In this document: one piece after another, positions 19,358 to 27,885 of the stretch | Position numbering within the stretch: the stretch's first letter is position 1 | How the letters are laid out: every line of letters begins with the position of its first letter | Origin: an uncultured Comamonadaceae bacterium | GTDB taxonomy: Bacteria; Pseudomonadota; Gammaproteobacteria; Burkholderiales; Burkholderiaceae | Reading direction: 5' to 3' | Length of the DNA: 37,229 nt | Assembly: GCA_946482595.1 (NCBI GenBank) | Contig: CAMLSD010000050.1 | Coordinates: 1-37,229, forward strand | Made by a program: the position numbers and the translations under genes | The notes under the pieces: model-generated | What the model saw: the letters and a program-made list of their open reading frames with translations, nothing else | The model's database searches: none | What the model was told of the DNA's origin: nothing

Positions 19358-20274
19358 TTGCCTCGATCGTGGCCGCCACGCTGGTGGCTGGCACGCCGCT
19401 CATCATCGTGGCCATCGGTGAGCTGGTCACCGAACGCGCCGGTGTGCTCAACCTGGGCGCCGAAGGCATGATGGCCATGGGCGCCGTGACGGCCTTTGCC
19501 GTGGCGCACGGTGGTGCCAGTCCGATGGTGGCCGTGCTCGCTGGCCTGGCGGCAGGCACAGCGATGTCGCTGCTGTTCGCGTGGCTCACGCTGTCGCTGA
19601 TGGCCAACCAGGTGGCCTCGGGCCTGGCCCTGGCGATCTTCGGCGTGGGGCTGTCGGCCTTCGTGGGCAAGCCCTATGAATCGGCGCCGCTGGACACCGT
19701 GCCGGCGATCGCCATTCCGGTGCTGTCGGACATCCCGTTCATCGGTCAGGCGTTCTTCAACCATCAGTCGCTCGTGTATGGGTCGTGGCTGCTGGTGGCG
19801 GCGGTGGTGTGGTTCCTCCATCACAGCCGTGCCGGGCTGGTGCTGCGTGCGATCGGCGAGTCGCCCTCGTCGGCCCATGCCGTCGGCTACCGTGTCATCG
19901 CCATCCGCTATGCGGCCACGGCCTTTGGTGGCGCGATGGCCGGGGTGGGGGGCGCCTTCCTGTCGGTGTACTACACCCCGCTGTGGGCCGAAGGCATGGT
20001 GGCCGGACGAGGCTGGATCGCGCTGGCGCTGGTCGTTTTTGCCACCTGGCGTCCGCTGCGGGTGGTGCTGGGTGCCTACCTGTTTGGCGGGGTGATGGTG
20101 TCCCAGCTGTTCGTCCAGGGGTCCGGGCTGCAGATCGAGGTGCCGGCGCAACTGCTGTCCTCGCTGCCCTACCTGGCCACCATCGTCGTGCTCGTGATGA
20201 TCTCTCGCAACCTCACCACGATCCGGCTGAACTCGCCCGTGTCGCTCGGCCAGTCCTTCCGGCCGGACGCCTGA
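19342..20274 (+). CDS. ABC importer permease 2 (BPD_transp_2 family)
   Basis: A 310-residue membrane protein with about 8-9 hydrophobic segments. It carries the paired motif ERAGVLNLGAEGMMAMGAV, equivalent to that of permease 1, and LALAIFGVGLSAFVGKPYE. The two permeases form the heterodimeric channel of the importer. The ATG at 19342 has a GGGAGG site and lies within the end of the previous gene. The binding protein gene follows after 45 bp. Confidence 0.9.
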   Translation: MDPQLIASIVAATLVAGTPLIIVAIGELVTERAGVLNLGAEGMMAMGAVTAFAVAHGGASPMVAVLAGLAAGTAMSLLFAWLTLSLMANQVASGLALAIFGVGLSAFVGKPYESAPLDTVPAIAIPVLSDIPFIGQAFFNHQSLVYGSWLLVAAVVWFLHHSRAGLVLRAIGESPSSAHAVGYRVIAIRYAATAFGGAMAGVGGAFLSVYYTPLWAEGMVAGRGWIALALVVFATWRPLRVVLGAYLFGGVMVSQLFVQGSGLQIEVPAQLLSSLPYLATIVVLVMISRNLTTIRLNSPVSLGQSFRPDA

Positions 20275-20319
20275 GCATGCCTTTCCATCCCAACCACCAC
20301 AAGACGGAGACTCACCCCA

Positions 20320-21411
20320 ATGCGCACCCTCTCATCCTCCTTGCGACGCCTGTGCACGCCGCTGCTGCTCACCGGCCTGGGCCTGGTCGGCGCGGCGCGT
20401 GCCGACGAACCGCTGAAGACCTGTTTCCTCTACTCCAACCCGATCGGTGAAAGCGGCTGGACCTACCAGCACGAGCTGGCCCGGCGTGAACTGGCCGCGG
20501 CCCTGGGCCCGCGCGTGGCCACCAAGTACGTCGAGAACGTGGCCGAGGGGCCGGACGCCGAGCGTGTGATCCGCAACTTCGTGCAGGAAGGCTGCAAGCT
20601 GGTCTTCACGCCGTCCTTCGGCTTCATGGAGCCCACGCTGAAGGTGGCCCGCACCGCGCCTCAGGTGATCTTCATGAACGGCACCGGCTACAAGACGGCG
20701 GCCAACGTGGGCGTCTACAACGCCCGCTACTACGAGGGCCGCTACCTGCAGGGCGTGATCGCCGGCCACATGAGCAAGGGAGGGTCGGTCGGCTATGTCG
20801 GCGCCTTCCCGATCCCGGAGGTACTGCAGGGCATCAACGCGTTCACCCAGGGGCTGCGCAGCGTCAACCCCAAGGCGCAGGTCAAGCTGATCTGGGTGAA
20901 CGCCTGGTACGACCCGGGCAAGGAGCGCGACGCCGCCAATGCGCTGCTCAAGCTGGGCGTGGACGTGCTGGCCTATGCCACCTCGGGCGTGGCCATCGTG
21001 ACCACCGGCGAGGAGAAGGGGATCTTCACGCTGGGCTACTACTCGGACATGTCGCGCTTCGGCCCCAAGACCAACCTCACCTCGGTGGTGCAGAACTGGG
21101 GCAGCTTCTACGTGAAGGTCGTGGAGGACGTGCTGGCCGGGCGCTGGAAGCCCGAGACGGTGGTCGGCGGCCTGCGCGAGGGCATGATCCGGATGCAACC
21201 GCTGAACACGGCCATTCCGGCCTCCGTGCGTGAGCGTGTCGCCGCGCTCGAGCGGGACATCGCCGAAGGCCGGCTCGACCCGCTGGCAGGCCCGATCGTC
21301 GACCAGGACGGCCGCGAGCGGGTGCCTGCCGGCAAGTCCATGACACCGACTGAACTGGCCACGATGAACTTCCTGGTCCAGGGTATCGAGGGCATGCTGC
21401 CCCGCAAGTGA
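20320..21411 (+). CDS. BMP-family periplasmic substrate-binding protein
   Basis: This 363-residue exported protein has a signal peptide with basic residues at 2-10, a hydrophobic core and a likely cleavage after ARA at residue 28. There is no lipobox cysteine, so it should be soluble in the periplasm. The mature part has the BmpA/Med-type fold: NPIGESGWTYQHE near the start, then the FTPSFGFMEP and GYVGAFPIPEVLQGINAF segments. The family binds nucleosides and related purines, and the operon context points to a purine or purine-like ligand. A GGAG site lies at 20306-20309 before the ATG. Confidence 0.88.
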   Translation: MRTLSSSLRRLCTPLLLTGLGLVGAARADEPLKTCFLYSNPIGESGWTYQHELARRELAAALGPRVATKYVENVAEGPDAERVIRNFVQEGCKLVFTPSFGFMEPTLKVARTAPQVIFMNGTGYKTAANVGVYNARYYEGRYLQGVIAGHMSKGGSVGYVGAFPIPEVLQGINAFTQGLRSVNPKAQVKLIWVNAWYDPGKERDAANALLKLGVDVLAYATSGVAIVTTGEEKGIFTLGYYSDMSRFGPKTNLTSVVQNWGSFYVKVVEDVLAGRWKPETVVGGLREGMIRMQPLNTAIPASVRERVAALERDIAEGRLDPLAGPIVDQDGRERVPAGKSMTPTELATMNFLVQGIEGMLPRK

Positions 21412-21429
21412 CGCCAGGAGGCCCATCTC

Positions 21430-22050
21430 ATGCAACGCACCCCCGCCACCTTGCCCGCACGGCCCCGACTTGTCGTTGGCATCAGCGGCGCCTCGGGCTT
21501 CGTCTACGGGGTGCGCCTGCTGCAGATGCTGCGCCGCCTGGAGGTCGAAAGCCATCTGGTGATGTCGCGCACCGCGCTCGTCACCATGGCCTACGAAACC
21601 GACTACAAGCTGCGCGACGTGCTGGACCTGGCCGACGTGCATCACCGGGCCGACGACATGGCCGCCTGCATTTCCAGCGGCTCGTTTCGCACCCTGGGCA
21701 TGGTGGTGGCCCCCTGCTCGATGCGCACGCTCGGCGAGATCGCCACGGGAAATGCCACCAGCCTGCTCACCCGTGCAGCCGACGTGGTGCTCAAGGAGCG
21801 CAAACGCCTCGTGCTGATGGCGCGGGAGACACCCCTGGCCCTGTCCCACCTGCGCAACATGGTGGCCGCCACCGAAATGGGCGCCATCATTGCGCCGCCG
21901 GTGCCGGCGTTCTATTCCCGGCCGGCCGACCTGGACGAGATGATCGACCACACCGTCGGCCGGGTGCTCGACCTGTTCGACCTCGATGCGGGCTGCGTGC
22001 GGCGCTGGCAGGGCAGCACGCCTGAACGCGGCACACCACCCGACGCCTGA
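21430..22050 (+). CDS. ubiX: UbiX/Pad1-type flavin prenyltransferase
   Basis: A 206-residue flavoprotein with the full UbiX pattern. It has VVGISGASGFVYGVRLLQML at the N-terminus, APCSMRTLGEIATG in the middle and RETPLALSHLRNM for phosphate binding. GAIIAPPVPAFYSRP and the terminal VGRVLDLFDL follow. UbiX attaches a dimethylallyl group to FMN, making the prenylated FMN cofactor used by UbiD-type decarboxylases. The ATG at 21430 follows AGGAGG (21416-21421). It sits between a transporter operon and a deaminase, with no UbiD gene in the window. It may be a pathway-dedicated copy rather than the ubiquinone-pathway enzyme, so the symbol denotes the family only. Confidence 0.88.
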   Translation: MQRTPATLPARPRLVVGISGASGFVYGVRLLQMLRRLEVESHLVMSRTALVTMAYETDYKLRDVLDLADVHHRADDMAACISSGSFRTLGMVVAPCSMRTLGEIATGNATSLLTRAADVVLKERKRLVLMARETPLALSHLRNMVAATEMGAIIAPPVPAFYSRPADLDEMIDHTVGRVLDLFDLDAGCVRRWQGSTPERGTPPDA

Positions 22051-22072
22051 CCTTCAAGACACCTTCGACGCC

Positions 22073-23494
22073 ATGAATTCAAGCTTTCTGATCCGCCACG
22101 CGCATGCCGTCATGACCGGCCTGCGCGGGCAGGACGCGCGCACCGGCGCAACCGACCTGCGCATCGAGCACGGCATGATCACCGCCATGGGACGCGGCCT
22201 GGCAGCACTGCCGGGCGAACGTGTGCTCGATGCCACCGACTGCGTGGTCTACCCCGGTTGGGTCAACACCCATCACCACCTGTTCCAGTCGCTGCTCAAG
22301 GGTGTGCCGGCCGGCATCGACCAGACGCTGTCGCCCTGGCTGCAGAGCGTGCCCTTCACCTACCGGCGCTTCTTCGACGAGGGCCGCCTGCGGCTGGCCG
22401 CACGCATCGGGCTGGTCGAGCTGCTGCGCTCGGGCTGCACGACGGTGGCCGACCACCACTACCTCTATCGGCCAGACCTGGGCTACGACATGTCCAGCGC
22501 CCTGTTCGAGGAAGCCGAGGCGCTGGGGCTGCGTTTTGCGCTGTTGCGCGGTGGCGCCACACGCACGCGCCAGCTCGAGGCCAATGACCGCAACTACGTG
22601 CCACCCGAGACGCTGGACGGCCTGCTGGCCGATGTCGAGAACACCGTCACGCGCTTTCACCAGCGCGGGCGCCATGCGCGAACGAAGGTGGTGCTGGCGC
22701 CGACCTCGGTGCATGTTTCGGTCGAGGCGGCCCAGCTCAGGCTGCTGGCCCGTGCGGCACGACAGATGGGCATCGGGCTGCACTCGCACATGTCCGAATC
22801 GGTGGCCTACATGGAGTACTGCCGCGAGGTGCACGGCTGCCTGCCGATCGAGTTCCTGGCCGAGCACGAATGGCTGGGACCAGACGTCTCGCTGGCCCAC
22901 CTGGTGCACCTCACCGAGGGCGAGATGAAGCTGCTGGGCGACAGCGCCACCGGCATGGCCCATTGCCCGCAGAGCAACGCCCGCCTGGCCGATGGCGTGG
23001 CGCCGGCACCGCGGCTGGACCGACTGGGCGCTGCGGTGTCGATCGGAGTGGACGGGGCAGCGTCCAATGAGGCGGCCGACATGATCAGCGAGGTGCATTT
23101 CTGCTGGCTCATGCACCGTGCCCATGCGGGGGCCGCCACCCGACCGCGCCCCGAGGGGCAGGGCGAGGCCGGGGCCGATGCGGTCACCGCCGAACAGGTG
23201 ATCCACTGGGGCACGGCCGGTGGCGCACGCGTCCTGGGCTACGACGGGGTGGGGTCGTTGCAGGTCGGCCAGGCTGCCGACATCGCGGTGTACCGGCTGG
23301 ACGATCCCCGCTACTTCGGCCTGCACGATCCGGCTATCGGCCCCGTGGTGGCCGGCGGGCGACCGCGCGTGAAATGGCTGCTGTGCGGCGGTGAGGTCGT
23401 GGTCGAGGACGATGCGATCCCGGGGCTGGACCTGGAGCGGCTGCGGGCCCAGGCCTGGGACGCCGTGCGGGTGCTCATGAGCGAAGCTGCCTGA
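22073..23494 (+). CDS. Amidohydrolase, 8-oxoguanine/guanine deaminase-like
   Basis: A 473-residue amidohydrolase-superfamily enzyme (COG0402, the SsnA/AtzA/8-oxoguanine deaminase group). Metal and catalytic residues are visible: the HxH of NTHHHLF (H67, H69), GLHSHMSES (H237/H239, E242), AHLVHL (H276 or H279) and GVDGAASNEA (D327). It should hydrolyse an amino group from a ring, for example 8-oxoguanine to urate, or guanine to xanthine. Both products fit the permease and dehydrogenase of this island. The ATG at 22073 starts the conserved N-terminus, although the ribosome site is weak; reading open upstream overlaps ubiX. Substrate remains inferred, since close relatives use s-triazines and other amines. 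Confidence 0.82.
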   Translation: MNSSFLIRHAHAVMTGLRGQDARTGATDLRIEHGMITAMGRGLAALPGERVLDATDCVVYPGWVNTHHHLFQSLLKGVPAGIDQTLSPWLQSVPFTYRRFFDEGRLRLAARIGLVELLRSGCTTVADHHYLYRPDLGYDMSSALFEEAEALGLRFALLRGGATRTRQLEANDRNYVPPETLDGLLADVENTVTRFHQRGRHARTKVVLAPTSVHVSVEAAQLRLLARAARQMGIGLHSHMSESVAYMEYCREVHGCLPIEFLAEHEWLGPDVSLAHLVHLTEGEMKLLGDSATGMAHCPQSNARLADGVAPAPRLDRLGAAVSIGVDGAASNEAADMISEVHFCWLMHRAHAGAATRPRPEGQGEAGADAVTAEQVIHWGTAGGARVLGYDGVGSLQVGQAADIAVYRLDDPRYFGLHDPAIGPVVAGGRPRVKWLLCGGEVVVEDDAIPGLDLERLRAQAWDAVRVLMSEAA

Positions 23495-23501
23495 CGTCGC
23501 C

Positions 23502-24632
23502 TCAGCTCGCGGTGAGGTAGACGAACAGCCCGTCGATGGCTTCGTGCTGGTCGCGTCGCACGGGCTGGCGCGCCTGGTGCACCACCGTCAGGCCGTGCTC
23601 TCGGGCCAGGCGCAGCAGATAGGGCAGACCATGCGCATAGCGCAGGCTGGGCTGCAGCACGACGTCGCGTGGGCCGTCGGCAGGCCCGTGCGGCGCCAGC
23701 TCCACCGAGAAGCAGAACAGGCCGGCGGGTGCCAGGACCGGGCGCACCGCGGCAAACACCGACTCGAGCGCTCCCACGTAGATGAACACGTCGGTGGCCA
23801 CCACCAGGTCGAGCGGTGCGGCACCGGCGCGTTCATGCTGCAGCAGGTGGTCCACCAGGTCGGCCTGCACGAGCTGGTCGTACACGCCCAGCGCCGCGGC
23901 CTTGTCGAGCATCGCAGCCGAGAGGTCGACGCCAGTGAGGTTGCGCGTCAGGGGCCGCAGCAGCGCTCCGCACAGCCCGGTGCCGCAACCCAGGTCGATC
24001 GCACGGGGGACAACACCCTTCAGCAACCGAGGCAGGGGTTCGGCCAGCACACGGTGGGCCTGGTAGCCCAGCGTGTCGACCAGGTGCTGGTCGAAGTCGT
24101 CGGCGTAGCTGTCGAACAGGGTTTCGACATAGGCGCGTGGTGCCGTCGGTGGTGCCGGCGTGGGGCTGACCGAGGCCAGGTAGTAGCGGGTGAGTTCGTT
24201 GTCGGCACCGAGCTCGATCGCACGCCTGAAGCAGCCGGCGGCCTCGTCGAGCTGGTGCATCTCGCGCAGCAGGCTGCCGCGGTCGACCCAGGCCTGCGCC
24301 AGCGAGGGGTCGATCTGCAGCAGGCGGTCGTAAGCCGCCAGGGCATCCTGTGTGCGCCCGAGCTGCGCCAGCGCGGTGCTGCGGTGCAGCCAGCCGTCGC
24401 GCTCGTCGGGCGCCTGGGCCAGGACCTCGTCGGCCGCCTGCAGGGCCTCGGCCGGGCGCGACAGCCGCAGGCGCACCGCGGCCAGGTTCACCAGGGTCGA
24501 CACCCGTCCGGGCAGGTGCTCCAGCGAGGCCATGAAGCTGCGTTCGGCTTGCGCCAGGCGACCGGCGTCCAGGTGACCGAGGCCGGCAATGAAATGCCCA
24601 CGGGCCTGTTCGAAGTCGGAAGAATCGCTCAT
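23502..24632 (-). CDS. TPR-repeat methyltransferase (COG4976 type)
   Basis: A 376-residue protein. Residues about 8-145 form four or so tetratricopeptide repeats, such as PAEALQAADEVLAQAPDERD and QDALAAYDRLLQIDPSLAQA. After a Pro-rich linker comes a class I SAM-dependent methyltransferase domain with motif I DLGCGTG at 213-219 and the acidic LTGVDLS segment after it. The ATG at 24632 is the first plausible start; the frame stays open upstream but with unlikely composition. It converges on the amidohydrolase with a 7-bp gap and is unlikely to belong to that pathway. Its substrate is unknown. Confidence 0.82.
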   Translation of the reverse strand: MSDSSDFEQARGHFIAGLGHLDAGRLAQAERSFMASLEHLPGRVSTLVNLAAVRLRLSRPAEALQAADEVLAQAPDERDGWLHRSTALAQLGRTQDALAAYDRLLQIDPSLAQAWVDRGSLLREMHQLDEAAGCFRRAIELGADNELTRYYLASVSPTPAPPTAPRAYVETLFDSYADDFDQHLVDTLGYQAHRVLAEPLPRLLKGVVPRAIDLGCGTGLCGALLRPLTRNLTGVDLSAAMLDKAAALGVYDQLVQADLVDHLLQHERAGAAPLDLVVATDVFIYVGALESVFAAVRPVLAPAGLFCFSVELAPHGPADGPRDVVLQPSLRYAHGLPYLLRLAREHGLTVVHQARQPVRRDQHEAIDGLFVYLTAS

Positions 24633-24722
24633 GGTTTGACAGTGTGCATGAAGCGTGCGCGGAGTTGGCGACCCGGGCGGCTTAACATCGGCCGCATACC
24701 ACTCACCACGGCGGCTCGAGCC

Positions 24723-25127
24723 ATGAACCTCACCACCTTCGACGACCTGCTGCAGGCTGCACGCGGGCAATCCACTGCGCAGCGTCTGCTGCTGGTCTTC
24801 ACCCAGGCTGAACTCCCGGCCGATGCCACCCCCGAGCAGGCAAAGGCGTTTGCGCAAGGCCAGGGCGGTGCGCTGGTGCCGCGTGCCTGTGTCGACAAGG
24901 CGGCCGCCGAGCTGGACAGCTTTCAGGCGCTGGCTGACGAGGCCGCGGCCATGGGCCTGGACTGGGACATGGTCTTTGCCTCGACCATGCACGACCCCGG
25001 CACCGGTGCCCAGGCCGACGCGGCCGTCACGACGGCCCTGGATCGGTTGGTCGAGTCGATCAAGCTCGGGCAGATCGGCCAGTGTGTCGTCTTCAGCCGC
25101 AACGGCGCGGCCGTGCGGCTGGGCTGA
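24723..25127 (+). CDS. Conserved small protein of unknown function
   Basis: 134 residues, cytoplasmic, with an alpha/beta look: LLLVFTQAELP near the start, LDWDMVFASTMHD in the middle and QCVVFSRNGAAVRLG at the end. I recall similar Burkholderiales proteins that carry the automatic name 'ribonucleotide reductase subunit alpha', but nothing in this short sequence resembles that enzyme. The start follows a 90-bp divergent gap shared with the methyltransferase. Translation is credible from composition and a clear end. Function is unknown. Confidence 0.7.
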   Translation: MNLTTFDDLLQAARGQSTAQRLLLVFTQAELPADATPEQAKAFAQGQGGALVPRACVDKAAAELDSFQALADEAAAMGLDWDMVFASTMHDPGTGAQADAAVTTALDRLVESIKLGQIGQCVVFSRNGAAVRLG

Positions 25128-25151
25128 CGCGAAGCGCCAGTGCGGGGGGCC

Positions 25152-27092
25152 TCAGATCTGCACACGCGCGCCCAGTTCGACCACCGCATTGCCAGGCAGG
25201 CGGAAGAAGTCCGCCACACTGCCGGCGTTGCGGCTCATCGCGGCAAACAGCCGGTCGCGCCAGCCGGCGAACCCGCCACTGGCTGTGGGCACGACGGTCT
25301 CGCGGCTGAGGAAGTAGCTGGTCTCGAACGCCGGGATGCGCAGGCCTTGTGATTCGGCGAGTGCCAGTGCCTGGGGCACGTCGGGGGTCTGCATGAAGCC
25401 GAAGTTCAGGCCGACACGCCAGAAGCCGTGGCCCAGCGCATCCACCTGCACACGCTCGTGCATCGGCACCCACGGGATCTCGCGGAACGACACCGTCAGG
25501 ATGACGTTGTGTTCGTGCAGCACCTGGTTGTGCTTCAGGTTGTGCAGCAAGGCATGCGGCACGGTGGCCGGATCGGCGACCGGGTAGACGGCGGTGCGCT
25601 GAGCACGGTTCACAGTGCGTGGATCCAGCGTGTCGACGAAGGTCTGCAGATCGATGCCGTCGCGGCGTATGCCCGCCAGCAGTCGTTCGCGTCCGCGTGA
25701 CCAGGTGCTCATCAACCCGAAGAGCAGTCCGCCCAGCGCAAGCGGGAACCAGCCACCGTCGAAGAATTTCATCGCACACCCGGCCACCAGCAGGGCATCG
25801 ATCACCAGGAAGAACACGGTGGCGCCGATCGCCAGCGGCGCCGGCAGGCGCCAACCCTCGCGAACCACAAAGTAGGTCAGCACCGTGGTGATCATCATGG
25901 TCAGCGTGACGGCAATGCCGTAGGCGCCGGCCAGCGCGGACGAACTGCCGAAGAACAGCACGGCCACCACCACCCCGGCCAGCAGCGCCCAGTTCACGGC
26001 GGGCAGGTAGATCTGGCCCTGCTCGCGGGCCGAGGTGTAGCGCACGCTCAGGCGTGGCAGGAAGCCCAGCTGCATGGCCTGCTTGGTCATCGAGTAGGCC
26101 CCGGAGATGACGGCCTGCGAGGCGATGATGGCCGCCAGCGTGGCCAGCACCAGCGCGGGCAGCACCCAGGCCTCGGGGAAGAGCCGGTAGAACGGATTCT
26201 CGATGGCGGCCGGATCGCGCATCAGCAGCGCGCCCTGTCCCATGTAGTTCAGCGCCAGCCCGGGCAGCACCAGGCCGGTCCAGGCCAGCCGGATCGGCCG
26301 GCGCCCGAAGTGGCCCATGTCCGCGTACAAGGCCTCGGCGCCGGTGAGGGCCAGCACGATCGCACCCACGGCAGCGAACACCTGCCATCCGCGATCCGAC
26401 AGGAACTGCCACGCATGCAGCGGGTTCAGCGCGCTCAGGATGGCCGGCTCACGCAGGATGTGCACGACACCGATCCCGCCCAGCGTGACGAACCACAACA
26501 CGATGATCGGCCCGAAGCATCGTCCCACCACCCCCGTGCCCAGCCGCTGCACCATGAACAGGCCCACGACGATGGCCACCGTGATCGGCACGACCCAGGG
26601 CTTGAGGGCGGGGGCCATGACCTCCAGGCCTTCCATTGCGCCGAGCACCGAGATGGCCGGGGTGATCACGCTGTCGCCGTAGAACAGCGTGGCACCGAAT
26701 ACACCCAGCAACAGCAGGCCGCGCCGCAGGGCCGGCCGGGCACCGACCGCCTGCGCGGCCAGCGCCGTCAGCGCCAGGCCACCCCCTTCGCCGCGGTTGT
26801 CGGCGCGCAGCATCAGGATCACATACTTCAGTGTGACGACCAGCATCAAGGCCCAGAAGATCACCGACACTGCGCCGATCAGGTGTGTGGCGTCCAGCGG
26901 CACGCCGGTGGTCGGGGCAAACACCTCCTTCACCGTATAGAGCGGGCTGGTGCCAATGTCGCCGTAGACCACCCCGACGGCACCCAGCGTGAGGGCGGCC
27001 GTGCCCTGGCGTCGGGGGGTGTGGGCGGCGCCCGGGGCGGTGTTGGGCTGCGGCATCGGATGGGCAGAGGGAGCGGGCACTGCGCGGGTCAT
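25152..27092 (-). CDS. kup: Kup-type potassium uptake transporter
   Basis: A 646-residue inner-membrane protein with about 12 hydrophobic segments in the first 440 residues. It starts with the Kup hallmark [19 protein letters not shown] near residues 38-58. [16 protein letters not shown] and [20 protein letters not shown] follow. The last ~200 residues form a cytoplasmic domain. Kup imports K+ with protons. It lies 79 bp downstream of kdpE on the same strand, suggesting control by that two-component system. The GenBank-style start at 27092 leaves an unusually Pro/Ala-rich ~28-residue N-terminus. ATG 27056 (MPQPN) is an alternative. Confidence 0.93.
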   Translation of the reverse strand: MTRAVPAPSAHPMPQPNTAPGAAHTPRRQGTAALTLGAVGVVYGDIGTSPLYTVKEVFAPTTGVPLDATHLIGAVSVIFWALMLVVTLKYVILMLRADNRGEGGGLALTALAAQAVGARPALRRGLLLLGVFGATLFYGDSVITPAISVLGAMEGLEVMAPALKPWVVPITVAIVVGLFMVQRLGTGVVGRCFGPIIVLWFVTLGGIGVVHILREPAILSALNPLHAWQFLSDRGWQVFAAVGAIVLALTGAEALYADMGHFGRRPIRLAWTGLVLPGLALNYMGQGALLMRDPAAIENPFYRLFPEAWVLPALVLATLAAIIASQAVISGAYSMTKQAMQLGFLPRLSVRYTSAREQGQIYLPAVNWALLAGVVVAVLFFGSSSALAGAYGIAVTLTMMITTVLTYFVVREGWRLPAPLAIGATVFFLVIDALLVAGCAMKFFDGGWFPLALGGLLFGLMSTWSRGRERLLAGIRRDGIDLQTFVDTLDPRTVNRAQRTAVYPVADPATVPHALLHNLKHNQVLHEHNVILTVSFREIPWVPMHERVQVDALGHGFWRVGLNFGFMQTPDVPQALALAESQGLRIPAFETSYFLSRETVVPTASGGFAGWRDRLFAAMSRNAGSVADFFRLPGNAVVELGARVQI

Positions 27093-27171
27093 GTGAATCT
27101 CGTTCGTGAAGACACCGCCAGCGTGCCGCTTCGGGCATCAGGAACGCATATGGAGCCGCGTCAGCGGTGCG

Positions 27172-27885
27172 TCAGGGCGTCGGTTCGACAAGGCGGTAGC
27201 CCACGCCGGGCTCGGTCAGCAGCCGTTGCGGGCAGGCCGGCTCGGCCTCCAGCTTGGCGCGCAGCTGGCCCATGTAGAGCCGCAGATAGTGCGTGTGCCC
27301 TGTGAACTCGGCACCCCACACGTCCGTCAGAAGCTGGCGGTGGGTCACCACCTGCCCGGCCTGGCGCACCAGCCGTGCCAGCAGCTTGAACTCGGTAGGC
27401 GTGAGATGGATGTCCCGCCCGTCCAGCGTCACGCGATGAGCGGGCAGGTCCACGCACAGCGACCCGTGCTCGTACCGCGTGAGCGCCGGCTGCACGGCCG
27501 TGCCGCGATGCCGCAGCGCCACCCGCATGCGCGCCAGCAGTTCACCGAGGCTGAAGGGCTTGACCAGGTAGTCGTCGGCGCCGGCGTCAAGCAGTGCAAT
27601 CTTGGGCTGCTCGGCATGCCGCGCGGAGATCACGATGACCGGCGTGGTCACCGTGCTGCTGCGCAGGCGGCGCAACGATGCCAGCAAGCTGGCGCCTTCG
27701 CCGTCGGGCAGGCCCAGGTCGAGCAGGACCAGATCGAAACTCCGCCCGGCAGCCATGGCCTGCGCCAGCACGGCCGAGGCATCGGCCAGGCTGGCGCAGG
27801 CCTGCACCTCATACCCCTCGACACGCAGTGCCTCGCGCAAGGTGCCGCGCAGTTCGCGATCGTCTTCGACGAGCAGGACGTTCAT
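27172..27885 (-). CDS. kdpE: KdpE-type response regulator
   Basis: A 237-residue OmpR-family regulator. The receiver domain has the acidic pair EDD at 7-9, phospho-acceptor D56 in LVLLDLGLP and the lysine of LVKPFS. The C-terminal winged helix carries the KdpE-like stretch LTPTEFKLLARLV, then HTHYLRLYMGQLRAKLE and TEPGVGYRL. KdpE normally turns on the kdpFABC potassium pump under K+ limitation, but no kdpFABC is in the window and kup lies next. The ATG at 27885 overlaps the kinase stop by four bases (ATGA). A longer upstream frame is only overlap with the kinase gene. Confidence 0.87.
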   Translation of the reverse strand: MNVLLVEDDRELRGTLREALRVEGYEVQACASLADASAVLAQAMAAGRSFDLVLLDLGLPDGEGASLLASLRRLRSSTVTTPVIVISARHAEQPKIALLDAGADDYLVKPFSLGELLARMRVALRHRGTAVQPALTRYEHGSLCVDLPAHRVTLDGRDIHLTPTEFKLLARLVRQAGQVVTHRQLLTDVWGAEFTGHTHYLRLYMGQLRAKLEAEPACPQRLLTEPGVGYRLVEPTP

